Numbered from the stretch's first letter, positions 1 to 9,501 are shown. The stretch: 64,000 nucleotides of DNA from Chryseobacterium sp. POL2 (GCF_011058315.1 NZ_CP049298.1:3162001-3226000); one strand, 5' to 3'. Program-made: numbers and translations. The notes: generated by a model not told the origin, from the letters alone.

Positions 1-1
1 G

Positions 2-520
2 GTAAAATATAGAAGATATGTTCCTTATTTAGTGACTTTGTTCTTATTTATTTGGATTCTTAATATTTTAGGACTTGTTCCTGGCGCGGCTAACACAACA
101 GGTAATATCGCTTTTACGATGATGATGGCGGTGTTTACATTACTAGTTGTTAATCTAAGTGGTAAAAAAACTTACTGGATGCACATGTTAGATCCATTAG
201 GAAATAATATGCCTTTGGGTGGTAAAATATTGGTGTATATTATTTTGGTTCCAGTAGAATTATTAGGGATTATTACTAAACCTTTTGCCTTGATGATTCG
301 TCTTTTTGCAAACATGACAGCAGGACACATTATCATCATGAGTTTGATCGCTTTGATCTTCATCATGAAAACATATATGATCGCTCCTGTGTCTTTAGGT
401 TTAACATTATTTATTTATGTGTTGGAGGTATTGGTAGCAGCATTACAGGCTTATATCTTTACCATGTTAACAGCATTATTTATTGGATCAGCGGTTGAAG
501 AACCTCACCACGATCACTAG
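2..520 (+). CDS. atpB: ATP synthase F0 subunit a (5' partial)
   Basis: Membrane subunit a of F-type ATP synthase, which forms the proton half-channels against the c-ring. The frame is open from base 2, so the real start lies upstream of the window; the GTG at 32 is internal. The visible 172 residues carry hydrophobic helices and the conserved block around IRLFANMTAGHII, which includes the essential arginine, and end in a His-rich tail. It is followed after 45 nt by atpE. Identity is clear from family knowledge and operon position. Confidence 0.95.
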   Translation, partial: VKYRRYVPYLVTLFLFIWILNILGLVPGAANTTGNIAFTMMMAVFTLLVVNLSGKKTYWMHMLDPLGNNMPLGGKILVYIILVPVELLGIITKPFALMIRLFANMTAGHIIIMSLIALIFIMKTYMIAPVSLGLTLFIYVLEVLVAALQAYIFTMLTALFIGSAVEEPHHDH

Positions 521-532
521 TATTTATTTTAA

Positions 533-775
<243 letters not shown>

Positions 776-784
776 GAAACAATT

Positions 785-825
785 AAGGATTCTGCAAACG
801 GTTGGTTTGTAGAATCCTTTTATTA
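785..825 (+). terminator. Terminator-like hairpin between atpE and atpF
   Basis: Arms at 785-799 and 805-819 pair over 15 bp with one G-U, around a 5-nt loop, and are followed by TTTTATT. It sits inside the operon directly after the c-subunit gene. It may act as a partial terminator or as a 3' stabiliser, giving more atpE message than downstream message (inference). Confidence 0.6.
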
Positions 826-862
826 AACTAAAACAATTATAACTTTAATATACATTTAGATA

Positions 863-1357
863 ATGGACTTATTAACGCCTTCAATTGGTAACTTATTTTG
901 GACAGCAGTTGTATTTCTTTTACTTTTGGCTTTATTAGCTAAGTTTGCATGGGCTCCAATTTTAAGTGCTGTGAGAGAAAGAGAAAACAACATTCAAGAT
1001 GCTCTTAACCAAGCTAAATTAGCTCGTCAAGAAATGTCTCAACTGAAAGAAGATAACGAAAGAATTCTTCGTGAAGCAAAAGTTGAGCGTGATGCTATCC
1101 TAAAAGAAGCCAGAGACATGAAGGATAAGATCGTTAGCGATGCTAAAGAAGTTGCAAAAGTAGAAGGAGACAAAATGATCGAATCTGCTAGACAATCTAT
1201 CCAAACGGAAAAGAATGCTGCTATGGCAGATATCAAAAACCAAATCGGTACTTTATCTGTAACTATTGCAGAAAACATCCTAAAACAAAAGTTAGATAAC
1301 AACGAAGCGCAAACAGCCCTAGTTGAAAACTTAATCAATAAGTCTAACCTTAATTAA
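863..1357 (+). CDS. atpF: ATP synthase F0 subunit b
   Basis: Peripheral stalk subunit of 164 residues. One N-terminal transmembrane helix (about residues 8-28, ending near WAPIL) is followed by a long charged alpha-helical region (about 35-140) rich in Glu, Lys and Ala, typical of the dimeric b stalk linking F0 to the delta subunit. The stop is 5 nt before atpH, so the two are probably translationally linked. Confidence 0.95.
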   Translation: MDLLTPSIGNLFWTAVVFLLLLALLAKFAWAPILSAVRERENNIQDALNQAKLARQEMSQLKEDNERILREAKVERDAILKEARDMKDKIVSDAKEVAKVEGDKMIESARQSIQTEKNAAMADIKNQIGTLSVTIAENILKQKLDNNEAQTALVENLINKSNLN

Positions 1358-1362
1358 AAACA

Positions 1363-1902
1363 ATGCTAACATCTAAAGTTGCAAAAAGATACGCGCAAGG
1401 TCTGCTAGATTTCTCCAGAGAAGCTGGTAGCACAGACGCTATTTTCCAAGAAATGCAAGATGTGGTAAAAATCATGTCTGAGTCAAAGGAGTTGAACCAA
1501 TTTTTCAACACCCCTTTTATCGATGCTAAAAAGAAAATAGAAGTTGCTGGAGAAGTTTTTAAAGCTTTTTCACCTGTTGCGCAAAATCTTGTAAAATTGA
1601 CTATTAATCAAGGACGCGAGTCCCATCTTAAGCAAATCGCACAAGAATTTATTAACAAAGTTGAAGACATTAGAGGTACAAAACGTGTATCGGTAACATC
1701 TGCAACAGCTTTGTCAAAAGAAACTGTAACGGATATTTTGAAAGCCTCAAAGCTTATCCCAACCAATACAGATTTTGAAGTGGAAAGTATTATCAAACCA
1801 GAAATTCTTGGAGGTTACATTCTAAGAGTTGGTGATAAACAAATCGACGCTTCTGTGAAAACAAAACTTAATAACATTAAGAAAGAATTTCAACTTAATT
1901 AA
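1363..1902 (+). CDS. atpH: ATP synthase F1 subunit delta
   Basis: A 179-residue OSCP/delta subunit that joins the b stalk to the top of the alpha3beta3 head. The N-terminal helical domain opens with [15 protein letters not shown] and the C-terminal part carries the family block [17 protein letters not shown] (about residues 151-167). It lies between atpF and atpA (17-nt gap), as in most F-type operons. Confidence 0.95.
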   Translation: MLTSKVAKRYAQGLLDFSREAGSTDAIFQEMQDVVKIMSESKELNQFFNTPFIDAKKKIEVAGEVFKAFSPVAQNLVKLTINQGRESHLKQIAQEFINKVEDIRGTKRVSVTSATALSKETVTDILKASKLIPTNTDFEVESIIKPEILGGYILRVGDKQIDASVKTKLNNIKKEFQLN

Positions 1903-1919
1903 GAAAAAACAACCATAAA

Positions 1920-3497
1920 ATGGCAGAAATAAATCCAGCAGAAGTATCCGCGATACTGAAGCAACAATTAGCAAATTTCGATACGCAATCTAACGTAGAG
2001 GAAGTAGGTACTGTACTCTCTATCGGGGATGGTATTGCACGTGTTTACGGTTTAGAAAACGTACAATACGGAGAATTGGTAAAATTCGAAAGTGGTGTTG
2101 AAGGTTTAGTACTTAACCTAGAAGATGACAATGTAGGTGTTGCTCTTCTTGGCGAATCAAAACTTGTAAGAGAAGGAGATACTGTTAAAAGAACCAACAC
2201 AATCTCTTCTATAAAAGTAGGAGAAGGAATGTTAGGTAGAGTTGTTGATACATTGGGTAACCCTATTGATGGTAAAGGTCCTATCACAGGAGATCTTTAC
2301 GAAATGCCACTAGAAAGAAAGGCACCAGGGGTAATCTTCAGACAACCTGTAACGGAGCCTTTACAATCAGGTATCGTTGCAATTGACTCGATGATTCCTG
2401 TAGGTAGAGGGCAAAGAGAGCTTATCATTGGTGACAGACAGACTGGTAAAACAACTGTTGCGATTGATACGATTATCAACCAAAAAGAATTCTATGATGC
2501 TGGACAACCAGTATTTTGTATATATGTTGCTATCGGACAAAAAGCGTCTACTGTAGCACAAATCGTTCAGACTTTAACGGACAAAGGCGCTTTAGCTTAC
2601 ACAGTTGTTGTAGCGGCTAACGCATCAGACCCAGTTCCTATGCAGGTGTATTCTGCAATGGCTGGAGCTGCTATCGGAGAATACTTCCGTGACACTGGTC
2701 GCCCAGCGTTAATCGTTTATGATGATTTATCGAAACAAGCTGTTGCTTACCGTGAGTTGTCTTTGTTATTAAGAAGACCACCAGGACGTGAAGCTTATCC
2801 AGGTGACGTTTTCTACCTTCACTCAAGATTGTTAGAAAGAGCAGCTAAAGTTATTGCTGATGATAATATAGCTAAGCAAATGAATGACTTGCCAGAATCT
2901 CTTAAACCTATCGTAAAAGGTGGTGGATCTTTAACAGCACTTCCAATTATTGAGACTCAGGCCGGAGACGTATCTGCATACATCCCAACTAACGTAATTT
3001 CGATTACAGATGGACAGATTTTCTTGGAGTCTGACTTGTTCAACTCTGGTGTTCGTCCAGCGATCAACGTAGGTATCTCTGTATCTCGTGTTGGTGGTAA
3101 CGCACAGATCAAAGCAATGAAAAAAGTATCTGGTACATTGAAGCTTGACCAGGCGCAGTACAAAGAGCTAGAAGCATTTGCTAAATTCGGATCTGACTTA
3201 GATGCAGCTACATTGGCTGTTATCGGAAAGGGTGAAAGAAACGTAGAACTTCTTAAGCAACCAGTTAACTCGCCATTACCAGTAGAAAATCAAATTGCGA
3301 TGATCTACGCAGGTACTGAAAACTTGCTAAAAAATATTCCTGTTAAAAAAGTTAAAGAATTCACTGTAGAATATATAGAATTCCTTAAAAATAAACACCC
3401 AGAAGTTATGGCTTCTTTGAAAGCTGGTAAAATCGATGATTCTATCACTGGTGTGTTAAAACAAGTTGCACAAGACTTAGCTGCAAAATATAACTAA
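1920..3497 (+). CDS. atpA: ATP synthase F1 subunit alpha
   Basis: Non-catalytic nucleotide-binding subunit of the F1 head, 525 residues. The Walker A motif GDRQTGKT is at residues 171-178, the Walker B region ends in [11 protein letters not shown], and the alpha signature [14 protein letters not shown] is near residue 380. Start and length fit the family. Genes for beta and epsilon are not in the cluster, which is usual in Bacteroidota, where atpD-atpC lie elsewhere. Confidence 0.98.
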   Translation: MAEINPAEVSAILKQQLANFDTQSNVEEVGTVLSIGDGIARVYGLENVQYGELVKFESGVEGLVLNLEDDNVGVALLGESKLVREGDTVKRTNTISSIKVGEGMLGRVVDTLGNPIDGKGPITGDLYEMPLERKAPGVIFRQPVTEPLQSGIVAIDSMIPVGRGQRELIIGDRQTGKTTVAIDTIINQKEFYDAGQPVFCIYVAIGQKASTVAQIVQTLTDKGALAYTVVVAANASDPVPMQVYSAMAGAAIGEYFRDTGRPALIVYDDLSKQAVAYRELSLLLRRPPGREAYPGDVFYLHSRLLERAAKVIADDNIAKQMNDLPESLKPIVKGGGSLTALPIIETQAGDVSAYIPTNVISITDGQIFLESDLFNSGVRPAINVGISVSRVGGNAQIKAMKKVSGTLKLDQAQYKELEAFAKFGSDLDAATLAVIGKGERNVELLKQPVNSPLPVENQIAMIYAGTENLLKNIPVKKVKEFTVEYIEFLKNKHPEVMASLKAGKIDDSITGVLKQVAQDLAAKYN

Positions 3498-3500
3498 AAT

Positions 3501-3574
3501 TAGTTGATGGTTATTGGTTGATAGTTGATGGAGATTTCTATAACTAACAACCAACAACCGACAACCAACAACTA
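3501..3574. repeat. Imperfect inverted repeat between atpA and atpG
   Basis: Most of the 86-nt atpA-atpG gap is an inverted repeat. A TTGATGG/TTGGTTG-rich left arm (3501-3524) pairs with a CCAACAACC-rich right arm (3551-3574), about 19 of 24 positions matching. Similar TTGGTTG-type repeats occur between genes in many Flavobacteriia (general knowledge). It has no T-run, so it is more likely an RNA-stabilising or REP-like element than a terminator. Confidence 0.6.
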
Positions 3575-3583
3575 AAATCTATT

Positions 3584-4444
3584 ATGGCAAACTTAAAAGA
3601 AATTAGAGGTAGGATTTCATCTATATCATCTACGATGCAGATTACAAGTGCTATGAAAATGGTTTCCGCGGCGAAACTAAAGAAAGCACAAGACGCTATC
3701 GTTATGCTAAGACCTTACTCTGAAAAGCTTCAAGAAATTATTGAAAACGTTAGCTCTAGTTCTGACTCCGAAAACGTGTCAGAATACGCAATACAACGTG
3801 AGGTAAAGAATGTTCTTTACATTGTTGTAACTTCTAACAGAGGTCTTGCAGGCGCTTTCAACTCTTCAGTTATCAAAGAGCTGAATCATCAACTTGCTGC
3901 TAATTCTTCTCAAAATATCGAGATTGTTACGGTTGGTAAAAAAGTATATGATGCGGTAAGAAGAAACAAAACTGTGTTCGAAAATCACAGTAACTTATTT
4001 GATAATCTTTCTTTTGAGAATGTTGCTAAAATGACTCAAAAAATTATGGATGAGTATAAGTTGGAGAAATTTGACAAAGTCTATTTAATCTATAACAAAT
4101 TCATAAATGCAGCAACTCAAGAGGTTGTAACAGAACAAGTCCTTCCGATTGCGATGCCAGAAAAAACTGAAGAAATCAATGCTGATTATGTTTTTGAACC
4201 TGGTAGAGATGCGATTTTAAAAACTCTTATTCCAAAATCAATCAAAACACAAGTTTACAAAGGTATTTTGGATTCTGTAGCTTCTGAGCATGGTGCGCGT
4301 ATGACGGCGATGCACAAAGCAACAGATAACGCACAAGAGCTTAAAAATGACTTGGTTATTTTCTACAATAAAGCCCGTCAGGCTGCCATTACAAACGAAA
4401 TTCTTGAGATCGTTTCTGGAGCAGAGGCGCTTAAAAATAGTTAA
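3584..4444 (+). CDS. atpG: ATP synthase F1 subunit gamma
   Basis: Central rotor shaft, 286 residues. The N-terminal coiled-coil helix starts with ANLKEIRGRI and ISSTMQITSAMKMVSAAKLKKA, and the C-terminal helix contains the conserved SEHGARMTAMHKATDNA block (near residues 233-250) and ends with AITNEILEIVSGAEAL. It is the last gene of the operon, with a strong terminator behind it. Confidence 0.97.
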   Translation: MANLKEIRGRISSISSTMQITSAMKMVSAAKLKKAQDAIVMLRPYSEKLQEIIENVSSSSDSENVSEYAIQREVKNVLYIVVTSNRGLAGAFNSSVIKELNHQLAANSSQNIEIVTVGKKVYDAVRRNKTVFENHSNLFDNLSFENVAKMTQKIMDEYKLEKFDKVYLIYNKFINAATQEVVTEQVLPIAMPEKTEEINADYVFEPGRDAILKTLIPKSIKTQVYKGILDSVASEHGARMTAMHKATDNAQELKNDLVIFYNKARQAAITNEILEIVSGAEALKNS

Positions 4445-4470
4445 TTAAAGTTAATAGTTAGTTTGGTAAA

Positions 4471-4502
4471 ACGCATCGAAGATGATTCTTCGATGCGTTT
4501 TT
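4471..4502 (+). terminator. Rho-independent terminator of the atp operon
   Basis: A perfect 11-bp stem (ACGCATCGAAG, 4471-4481, with 4488-4498), a 6-nt loop and a T5 tract. It stands 27 nt after the atpG stop. Confidence 0.9.
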
Positions 4503-4645
4503 GTTGTTATCATAAGGTATGATATCTCGCGTCTCACATGATTTTTTTAAATTCAAAACAATTTTATAATTTTTAATAATAGAAACATAGAGTATCAAAT
4601 GTCTGTTGAGTTTTAAATAACAAATTTTAAGTTGTTTTTATTTCA

Positions 4646-4653
4646 TATATTTG
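4646..4653 (+). promoter_or_regulatory. Candidate -7 box TATATTTG before the CorC/HlyC gene
   Basis: A perfect match to the Bacteroidota -7 element TANNTTTG, 29 nt before the start codon at 4683. No TTG lies at the expected 17-23 nt upstream, so the call rests on one box. Confidence 0.4.
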
Positions 4654-4682
4654 TAGCAATTATATTTATTTTTAATAATTAA

Positions 4683-6029
4683 ATGGACCCCGATAGTTTA
4701 GTCAAACTTCTTATAGCACTTCTGTTAGTGCTTCTCAATGGTTTCTTCGTAGCCGCAGAATTCTCAATCGTTAAAGTACGTTACTCACAAATCCAGCTAA
4801 AAGCTGCTGAAGGTAACAAAATGGCAAAGCAAGCCGAACACATCATCAAACATCTTGATGAATATCTTTCTGCAACACAGTTAGGAATTACGCTAGCTTC
4901 CCTAGCTCTAGGTTGGGTAGGAGAGAGCGCGTTGCATCATATTATCGAAGATCTGTTTCATTATTTTAATTTTGCAATTTCTCAGACGACGATTACCACA
5001 ATTTCGGTGGTTTGTAGTTTTATGTTAATTACGATAATGCACATAGTTTTTGGAGAATTGGTTCCAAAGTCGATTGCGATTCGTAAGTCAGAGCCGACAA
5101 CATTTTTTATCGCAACGCCGCTTCGTTTGTTTTATAATATTTTCAAACCATTTATTTGGTTAATGAATTCATTGTCAAATAATTTCTTACGATTGATAAA
5201 CATTAATCCTGTTTCTGATCAAGATATTCACTCTACCGAGGAATTACAATTGTTGGTAAAGCAAAGTGCTGATAATGGAGAAATTCAGGAAGAGAATTAT
5301 GAAATCATAAAAAATGCTTTTGATTTTACCGATCACAATGCAAAACAAATTATGATTCCGAGGCAGAACATCGTTTCTGTTGACATAGAAGATGATCGCG
5401 AAGAAATTATCAATCAATTGATGGATAGTGGCTATTCGCGTATTCCGGTTTATGAAGGATCTATCGATAATATTATTGGTATTTTCTATACCAAAGAAAT
5501 TATTAGAGAATATATCAGAAGTAAAGGCGAGTTGTCACATGATGATCTTAAACGCTTGATGCGTGAAGCTTATTTTGTAGTTGGCAGTAAAAAGATTTCT
5601 GATCTTTTGAAAATTTTCCAACAGAAAAAACAACATTTAGCCGTTGTTATTGATGAGTTTGGCGGTACGGAAGGTATTATCACATTAGAAGATATTCTGG
5701 AAGAATTGGTGGGCGAAATCCAAGACGAAGAGGACGAAGAAGAAAAAATTGTTGACGAAGTGGCTCAAAATGTCTATTGGGTACAGGCAACGCAACCTTT
5801 GGAAGAGATTAATGAGTTTTTACCAAAAGATTTCCAATTGTCCGACGAGTCAGAGTATAATACGTTGGCAGGTTTTATCCTTAAAGAATTAGAAGATATT
5901 CCAGAAGAAAACCAAGAATTTGATTGTAATGATTATCACATCAAAATTCTGAAAATGCAAAACAAAAGTGTGGAAGTCGTGGAATTGGTGTACACACCGC
6001 ACGAACCCGATTTTGATGTGGAAGCTTAA
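4683..6029 (+). CDS. CNNM/CorC (HlyC) family membrane protein
   Basis: A 448-residue inner-membrane protein of the DUF21-CBS-CorC_HlyC family, often annotated hemolysin-like and linked to Mg2+/Co2+ homeostasis. The DUF21 part (about 1-190) has three to four hydrophobic helices (LLIALLLVLLNGFFVAAEF, near 85 and 115). A CBS pair follows (about 205-340, with VSVDIEDDREEII and VVIDEFGGTEGIITLEDILEELVGEI). The acidic CorC_HlyC domain is at the C-terminus. GldE is a related family member, but nothing here ties this copy to gliding. Confidence 0.88.
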   Translation: MDPDSLVKLLIALLLVLLNGFFVAAEFSIVKVRYSQIQLKAAEGNKMAKQAEHIIKHLDEYLSATQLGITLASLALGWVGESALHHIIEDLFHYFNFAISQTTITTISVVCSFMLITIMHIVFGELVPKSIAIRKSEPTTFFIATPLRLFYNIFKPFIWLMNSLSNNFLRLININPVSDQDIHSTEELQLLVKQSADNGEIQEENYEIIKNAFDFTDHNAKQIMIPRQNIVSVDIEDDREEIINQLMDSGYSRIPVYEGSIDNIIGIFYTKEIIREYIRSKGELSHDDLKRLMREAYFVVGSKKISDLLKIFQQKKQHLAVVIDEFGGTEGIITLEDILEELVGEIQDEEDEEEKIVDEVAQNVYWVQATQPLEEINEFLPKDFQLSDESEYNTLAGFILKELEDIPEENQEFDCNDYHIKILKMQNKSVEVVELVYTPHEPDFDVEA

Positions 6030-6063
6030 TCCAAAATTTCAAAAATTTTAATTTTTAAAATCC

Positions 6064-6366
6064 ATGAAAATTTTTAATCACGATTCTTTTGACAAACCGC
6101 AACGTCAGCACGAAGAAGATGTTTTGGTCCTAGAAAAAGAAGACGAAGTTTACAAACTCGTTTTGTACAACGACGATGTTAACACGTTCGATTTTGTCAT
6201 CGAATGTCTAATAGAGATTTGTAAACATAGCTTCGAACAAGCAGAACAATGCACCGTACTTGTTCATTATAAAGGCAAATGTACGGTGAAAACAGGCGAT
6301 TTGGATTTGTTAAAACCAATGAACCAAATGCTATCCGAACGTGGCCTAACTTGCGAAATCGTTTAA
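6064..6366 (+). CDS. clpS: ATP-dependent Clp protease adaptor ClpS
   Basis: A 100-residue adaptor that delivers N-degron substrates to ClpAP-type proteases. It shows the family core LVLYNDDVNTFDFVIECL, where the Asn-Asp pair belongs to the N-end-rule pocket, and the later alternating helix-strand pattern to ERGLTCEIV. It lies 34 nt after the CorC gene in the same direction, possibly cotranscribed, and ends at a terminator. Confidence 0.93.
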   Translation: MKIFNHDSFDKPQRQHEEDVLVLEKEDEVYKLVLYNDDVNTFDFVIECLIEICKHSFEQAEQCTVLVHYKGKCTVKTGDLDLLKPMNQMLSERGLTCEIV

Positions 6367-6383
6367 AATAACAGATACAAAAT

Positions 6384-6420
6384 GCGCCTCAAAATAAAAT
6401 TTTGAGGCGCGTTTATTTTT
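6384..6420. terminator. Bidirectional terminator between clpS and the DUF4230 gene
   Basis: A perfect 11-bp stem (GCGCCTCAAAA, 6384-6394, with 6400-6410) and a 5-nt loop. It is T-rich on the right and A-rich on the left, between convergent genes. Confidence 0.85.
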
Positions 6421-6430
6421 AATATTTTCG

Positions 6431-7039
6431 TTATAAATTCTGAAGATTAATCGTATTGGTTCGGTCTTCAATTTTATAATTCAGAGCTTTTGCAAGGACA
6501 AAAATTTCATTAAGATTATCGATAAGCTGCTTTTTTCCTTCGTTTTGTAATTTAGCATAATCGATATTTTTTTCCATATTTTTCTTTGCCGATTCCATAA
6601 TGCCGTTGATATCAGCTTGACTGAATCTGTTGATCGCGTAGTCGTCCATAAAATGGATTTTAACATCAGGAAAAACTTTGATCTCAGCTTGAGGAAGCTC
6701 ATCGATAACCAGTTTTTTATTAATGGTATCAATATCCACTTTCATCTTTTTCAGATCATAAGTAACTTGTGCTTTTGCCGTGGTGTAAAGCACCATTTCC
6801 TTTGGTAGGACATCGTAGCCAGCAAAGGAGAAAGCTTTGCTTTTGTGCGTTTGAAAGCTTGAAAAATCTTGCTCCATAACGATCATTTTGTTCATTTTGG
6901 TGATTTGGTTGGTCAGTAGATAATAATCTTTGTTGATGACGGCAGCTTCTTCTTTGTGGCAACCTTTCCACGCTAATAGACAAAAAATGGTCAGAAGAAT
7001 TCCAACCACAAAAGATAATATTGCATTAATATTTTTCAT
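6431..7039 (-). CDS. DUF4230 domain-containing membrane-anchored protein
   Basis: A 202-residue protein of uncharacterised family DUF4230. The start is set at the ATG at 7039 (MKNINAILSF); the in-frame start at 7084 would overlap the upstream gene by 59 nt, whereas this one overlaps it by 14 nt. An N-terminal anchor (about residues 5-25) is followed by a soluble, mainly beta region with QVTYDLKKMKVDID. It is probably cotranscribed with the thioredoxin-like gene. No function is established. Confidence 0.7.
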   Translation of the reverse strand: MKNINAILSFVVGILLTIFCLLAWKGCHKEEAAVINKDYYLLTNQITKMNKMIVMEQDFSSFQTHKSKAFSFAGYDVLPKEMVLYTTAKAQVTYDLKKMKVDIDTINKKLVIDELPQAEIKVFPDVKIHFMDDYAINRFSQADINGIMESAKKNMEKNIDYAKLQNEGKKQLIDNLNEIFVLAKALNYKIEDRTNTINLQNL

Positions 7040-7598
7040 TAACCTCAGGCTGTATTTTAGTTTGATCTTTGTTTTTAAGAACATTAATTAGATCTTTTTC
7101 TAAGAATCCAGATTCTGGATATTCAATAATTCTGCCAACCTCTTGTCCATATTTTTTTACAATAAAAGTCGGAACTCTTTGGATGTTAAAAAGTCCTTCT
7201 TCACCGTTGGGTGCTTCTTTTTTTCTGTTAACAGCGATAATTTGAATTTTGTTTTGGTTAACGCCCGCTTCATTCATTATTTTCATAAAACGAGGAAATT
7301 CACGATGGCTATCTTCGCACCAAGTTCCTAAAAAAACAACGAAAGAATAACCTGAAATCTTTTCTTTTTTTAGTTGTTTCAAACTTTCTTCGTGGATTTT
7401 GTAGTTGTTATATTCTTTGGTGTACCAATCCGAAAATGGTTCTTTTTTAAATTGATCCAAAGTCTGTTCTCCCAACAACATTTTGCCATCGGTCTGTGTA
7501 TCTACTTCGCGGTTCACCACCACTTTTTGTGCAAAACAACTTTGTAAACTCATAGTCAGTATTCCGATTGTTAAAATTCGCGTTAATTTTTGTTTCAT
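7026..7598 (-). CDS. Thioredoxin-fold lipoprotein with a CxxS active site
   Basis: A 190-residue thioredoxin-like protein. The N-terminal hydrophobic stretch ends in LQSC, a plausible lipobox (Cys21), so it is probably periplasmic and membrane-anchored. The fold core is FVVFLGTWCEDSHREFPRF (about 87-105) and cis-Pro RVPTF (about 143-147). The active site is Cys-Glu-Asp-Ser instead of Cys-x-x-Cys, so it cannot form the usual disulfide and may act as a reductase or isomerase of different type, or have a non-redox role (inference). Confidence 0.8.
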   Translation of the reverse strand: MKQKLTRILTIGILTMSLQSCFAQKVVVNREVDTQTDGKMLLGEQTLDQFKKEPFSDWYTKEYNNYKIHEESLKQLKKEKISGYSFVVFLGTWCEDSHREFPRFMKIMNEAGVNQNKIQIIAVNRKKEAPNGEEGLFNIQRVPTFIVKKYGQEVGRIIEYPESGFLEKDLINVLKNKDQTKIQPEVNEKY

Positions 7599-7610
7599 TA
7601 TGTTGTGTTT

Positions 7611-8075
7611 TTAAGAAAGAATAGATTTAAGGTCTGCTGGAGAATAGTTGATACTTTTGAGAACTTTGTTATCCTCTTTTCTGTAAACATTATATTTTTC
7701 ACCAGATTTTTCATAAAAAACATCAACGTTTTTATCTTGGTAATTTTTTACAGTTTCTTGTGCTTCTTCTTCATTCGCGCAAGCTTTGGACATATTAGAA
7801 CGTTGTACTTCGTTGAAAAGTTCCACAAATTTCTCACCCATACCAAACTCTAAAACCGCACCAGAAAGAACGTATTGTAAATCGCAAAGAGCATCGGCAA
7901 TTTCCACCAAATCATTATCAGCAATGGCTTGTTTTAATTCGTTAAGCTCTTCTTGTAAAAGACTAACTCTTAGGTCGCAACGTTCTTTGGAAGGGATTTG
8001 TGGGGTGTCAAGAATTGGGGCTTTGAAGGTTTTATGAAATTCGCCAACTTGGTTAAGGCTGTCTATTTTGTCCAT
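7611..8075 (-). CDS. MazG-like nucleoside triphosphate pyrophosphohydrolase family protein
   Basis: A 154-residue all-alpha NTP pyrophosphohydrolase (PRA-PH/MazG superfamily). The metal-binding pattern is visible as LLQEELNELKQAI (EExxE) and, further on, VEIADALCDLQYVLSG (ExxD), at about residues 40-70. Members hydrolyse canonical or damaged NTPs to NMP and pyrophosphate; this one's substrate cannot be read from sequence. It is 12 nt upstream of the thioredoxin-like gene in the same direction. Confidence 0.8.
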   Translation of the reverse strand: MDKIDSLNQVGEFHKTFKAPILDTPQIPSKERCDLRVSLLQEELNELKQAIADNDLVEIADALCDLQYVLSGAVLEFGMGEKFVELFNEVQRSNMSKACANEEEAQETVKNYQDKNVDVFYEKSGEKYNVYRKEDNKVLKSINYSPADLKSILS

Positions 8076-8094
8076 TTAGATTTTTATTTTAAAG

Positions 8095-8102
8095 CAAATA
8101 TA
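8095..8102 (-). promoter_or_regulatory. Candidate -7 box before the pyrophosphohydrolase gene
   Basis: Read leftward it is TATATTTG, a perfect TANNTTTG match, 19 nt before the start at 8075. No TTG lies at the right distance upstream. Confidence 0.4.
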
Positions 8103-8189
8103 ATGATTAATGACTAAAACTTTTATAAAGAAAAAGACCGAAACAGAGTTCCGATCTTAATTTTATTAAATTCTAAAATTGTTTAAAAT

Positions 8190-9314
8190 TTATTTTGTGA
8201 TAGCTCTTCCGATGACCAATCTCTGGATTTCTGAAGTTCCTTCGCCGATTGTACAAAGTTTTGAATCTCTATAGAATTTTTCCGCTGGGAAATCTTTGGT
8301 ATAACCATAACCACCAAAGATTTGTACCGCGTTGTTAGAAATTCTTACACAAGCTTCGGAAGCATAAAGTTTTGCCATCGCACCTTCTTTGGTCATTGGC
8401 TGTTTTGCCATTTTAAGAGTTGATGCTCTTTGAATTAATAATTCTGCAGCATCGATTTCTGTTGCCATGTCCGCTAGCATGAAGTTAATCGCCTGGAAAC
8501 TTGAAATCGGATTCCCGAACTGATGTCTTTCTTTAGCATATTTCAAAGCCGCTTTGTAAGCGCCTCTTGCAGTGCCTAAACTAAGTGCAGCAATAGAAAT
8601 TCTACCGCCATCCAAAATTTTCATAGCTTGTTTGAAACCTTCTCCAACTTCGCCTAATCTGTGAGAATCAGGAACTCTTACGTTATCGAAAATGAGTTCC
8701 GCCGTTTCTGAAGCTCTCATTCCTAATTTATTTTCTTTTTTACCAGACGTAAAACCAGGCATTCCTTTTTCTAAAACAAAAGCTGTTGAATTATTTTTGG
8801 CACCTTTTTCTCCTGTTCTTGTCATTACCACTGCGATATCGCCAGAAATAGCGTGTGTAATAAAGTTTTTTGCCCCGCTAATGATCCACTCGTCACCATC
8901 TTTAACAGCTGTTGTTGACATGCCTCCAGAGTCTGATCCTGTGTTGTGTTCAGTAAGTCCCCAAGCTCCGATTACTTTACCAGAAGCTAGTTGTGGAAGC
9001 CATTTCATACGTTGTTCTTCGTTCCCGAATTCGTAGATGTGGTTGGTACAAAGTGAATTGTGTGCAGCAACAGATAGTCCAATAGATGGGTCAACTTGAG
9101 AAATCTCATCCAATATCGCGACATATTCGTGGTAGCCAAGGCCAGAACCTCCATATTGCTCAGGAATTACAATGCCCATAAAACCCATTTCTCCCAATTG
9201 GTGGAAAAGTTCTACAGGAAATGTTTGACTTTCGTCCCATTCCATAATATTCGGGCGGATATTTTTTTCTGCGAAATCTCTTGCGGTCTCAGCGACCATT
9301 TTTAAGTTGTCCAT
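8190..9314 (-). CDS. Acyl-CoA dehydrogenase
   Basis: A 374-residue FAD-dependent acyl-CoA dehydrogenase of short- or branched-chain type, catalysing the first step of fatty-acyl or amino-acid-derived acyl-CoA oxidation. It shows the FAD/substrate block GAWGLTEHNTGSDSGG (about 115-130), a second signature QIFGGYGYTKDFPAEKFYRD, and the C-terminal GEGTSEIQR, whose Glu358 aligns with the usual catalytic base. The gene appears monocistronic, so substrate length is not predicted. Confidence 0.93.
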   Translation of the reverse strand: MDNLKMVAETARDFAEKNIRPNIMEWDESQTFPVELFHQLGEMGFMGIVIPEQYGGSGLGYHEYVAILDEISQVDPSIGLSVAAHNSLCTNHIYEFGNEEQRMKWLPQLASGKVIGAWGLTEHNTGSDSGGMSTTAVKDGDEWIISGAKNFITHAISGDIAVVMTRTGEKGAKNNSTAFVLEKGMPGFTSGKKENKLGMRASETAELIFDNVRVPDSHRLGEVGEGFKQAMKILDGGRISIAALSLGTARGAYKAALKYAKERHQFGNPISSFQAINFMLADMATEIDAAELLIQRASTLKMAKQPMTKEGAMAKLYASEACVRISNNAVQIFGGYGYTKDFPAEKFYRDSKLCTIGEGTSEIQRLVIGRAITK

Positions 9315-9331
9315 ATTAAATTATTGTTTTC

Positions 9332-9361
9332 CAAATATAATCCAATTTAGAATCGAGTCAA
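9332..9361 (-). promoter_or_regulatory. Promoter of the acyl-CoA dehydrogenase gene
   Basis: Read leftward: TTG (9361-9359), a 19-nt spacer, then TATATTTG (9339-9332). This matches the Flavobacteriia consensus TTG-N17-23-TANNTTTG. The start codon follows 17 nt later. Confidence 0.65.
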
Positions 9362-9501
9362 AATTTTTCTTTTAATTCATTGAATGTTGTTTTGTTTAGT
9401 CTTTTGATTATTAGGTTATTAATTTTTAATGTGATGTTTATATATTGTTTCGAACAGATAGCAGATAATTAATTATCTTTATACCCCTTATAATTTTAAG
9501 T

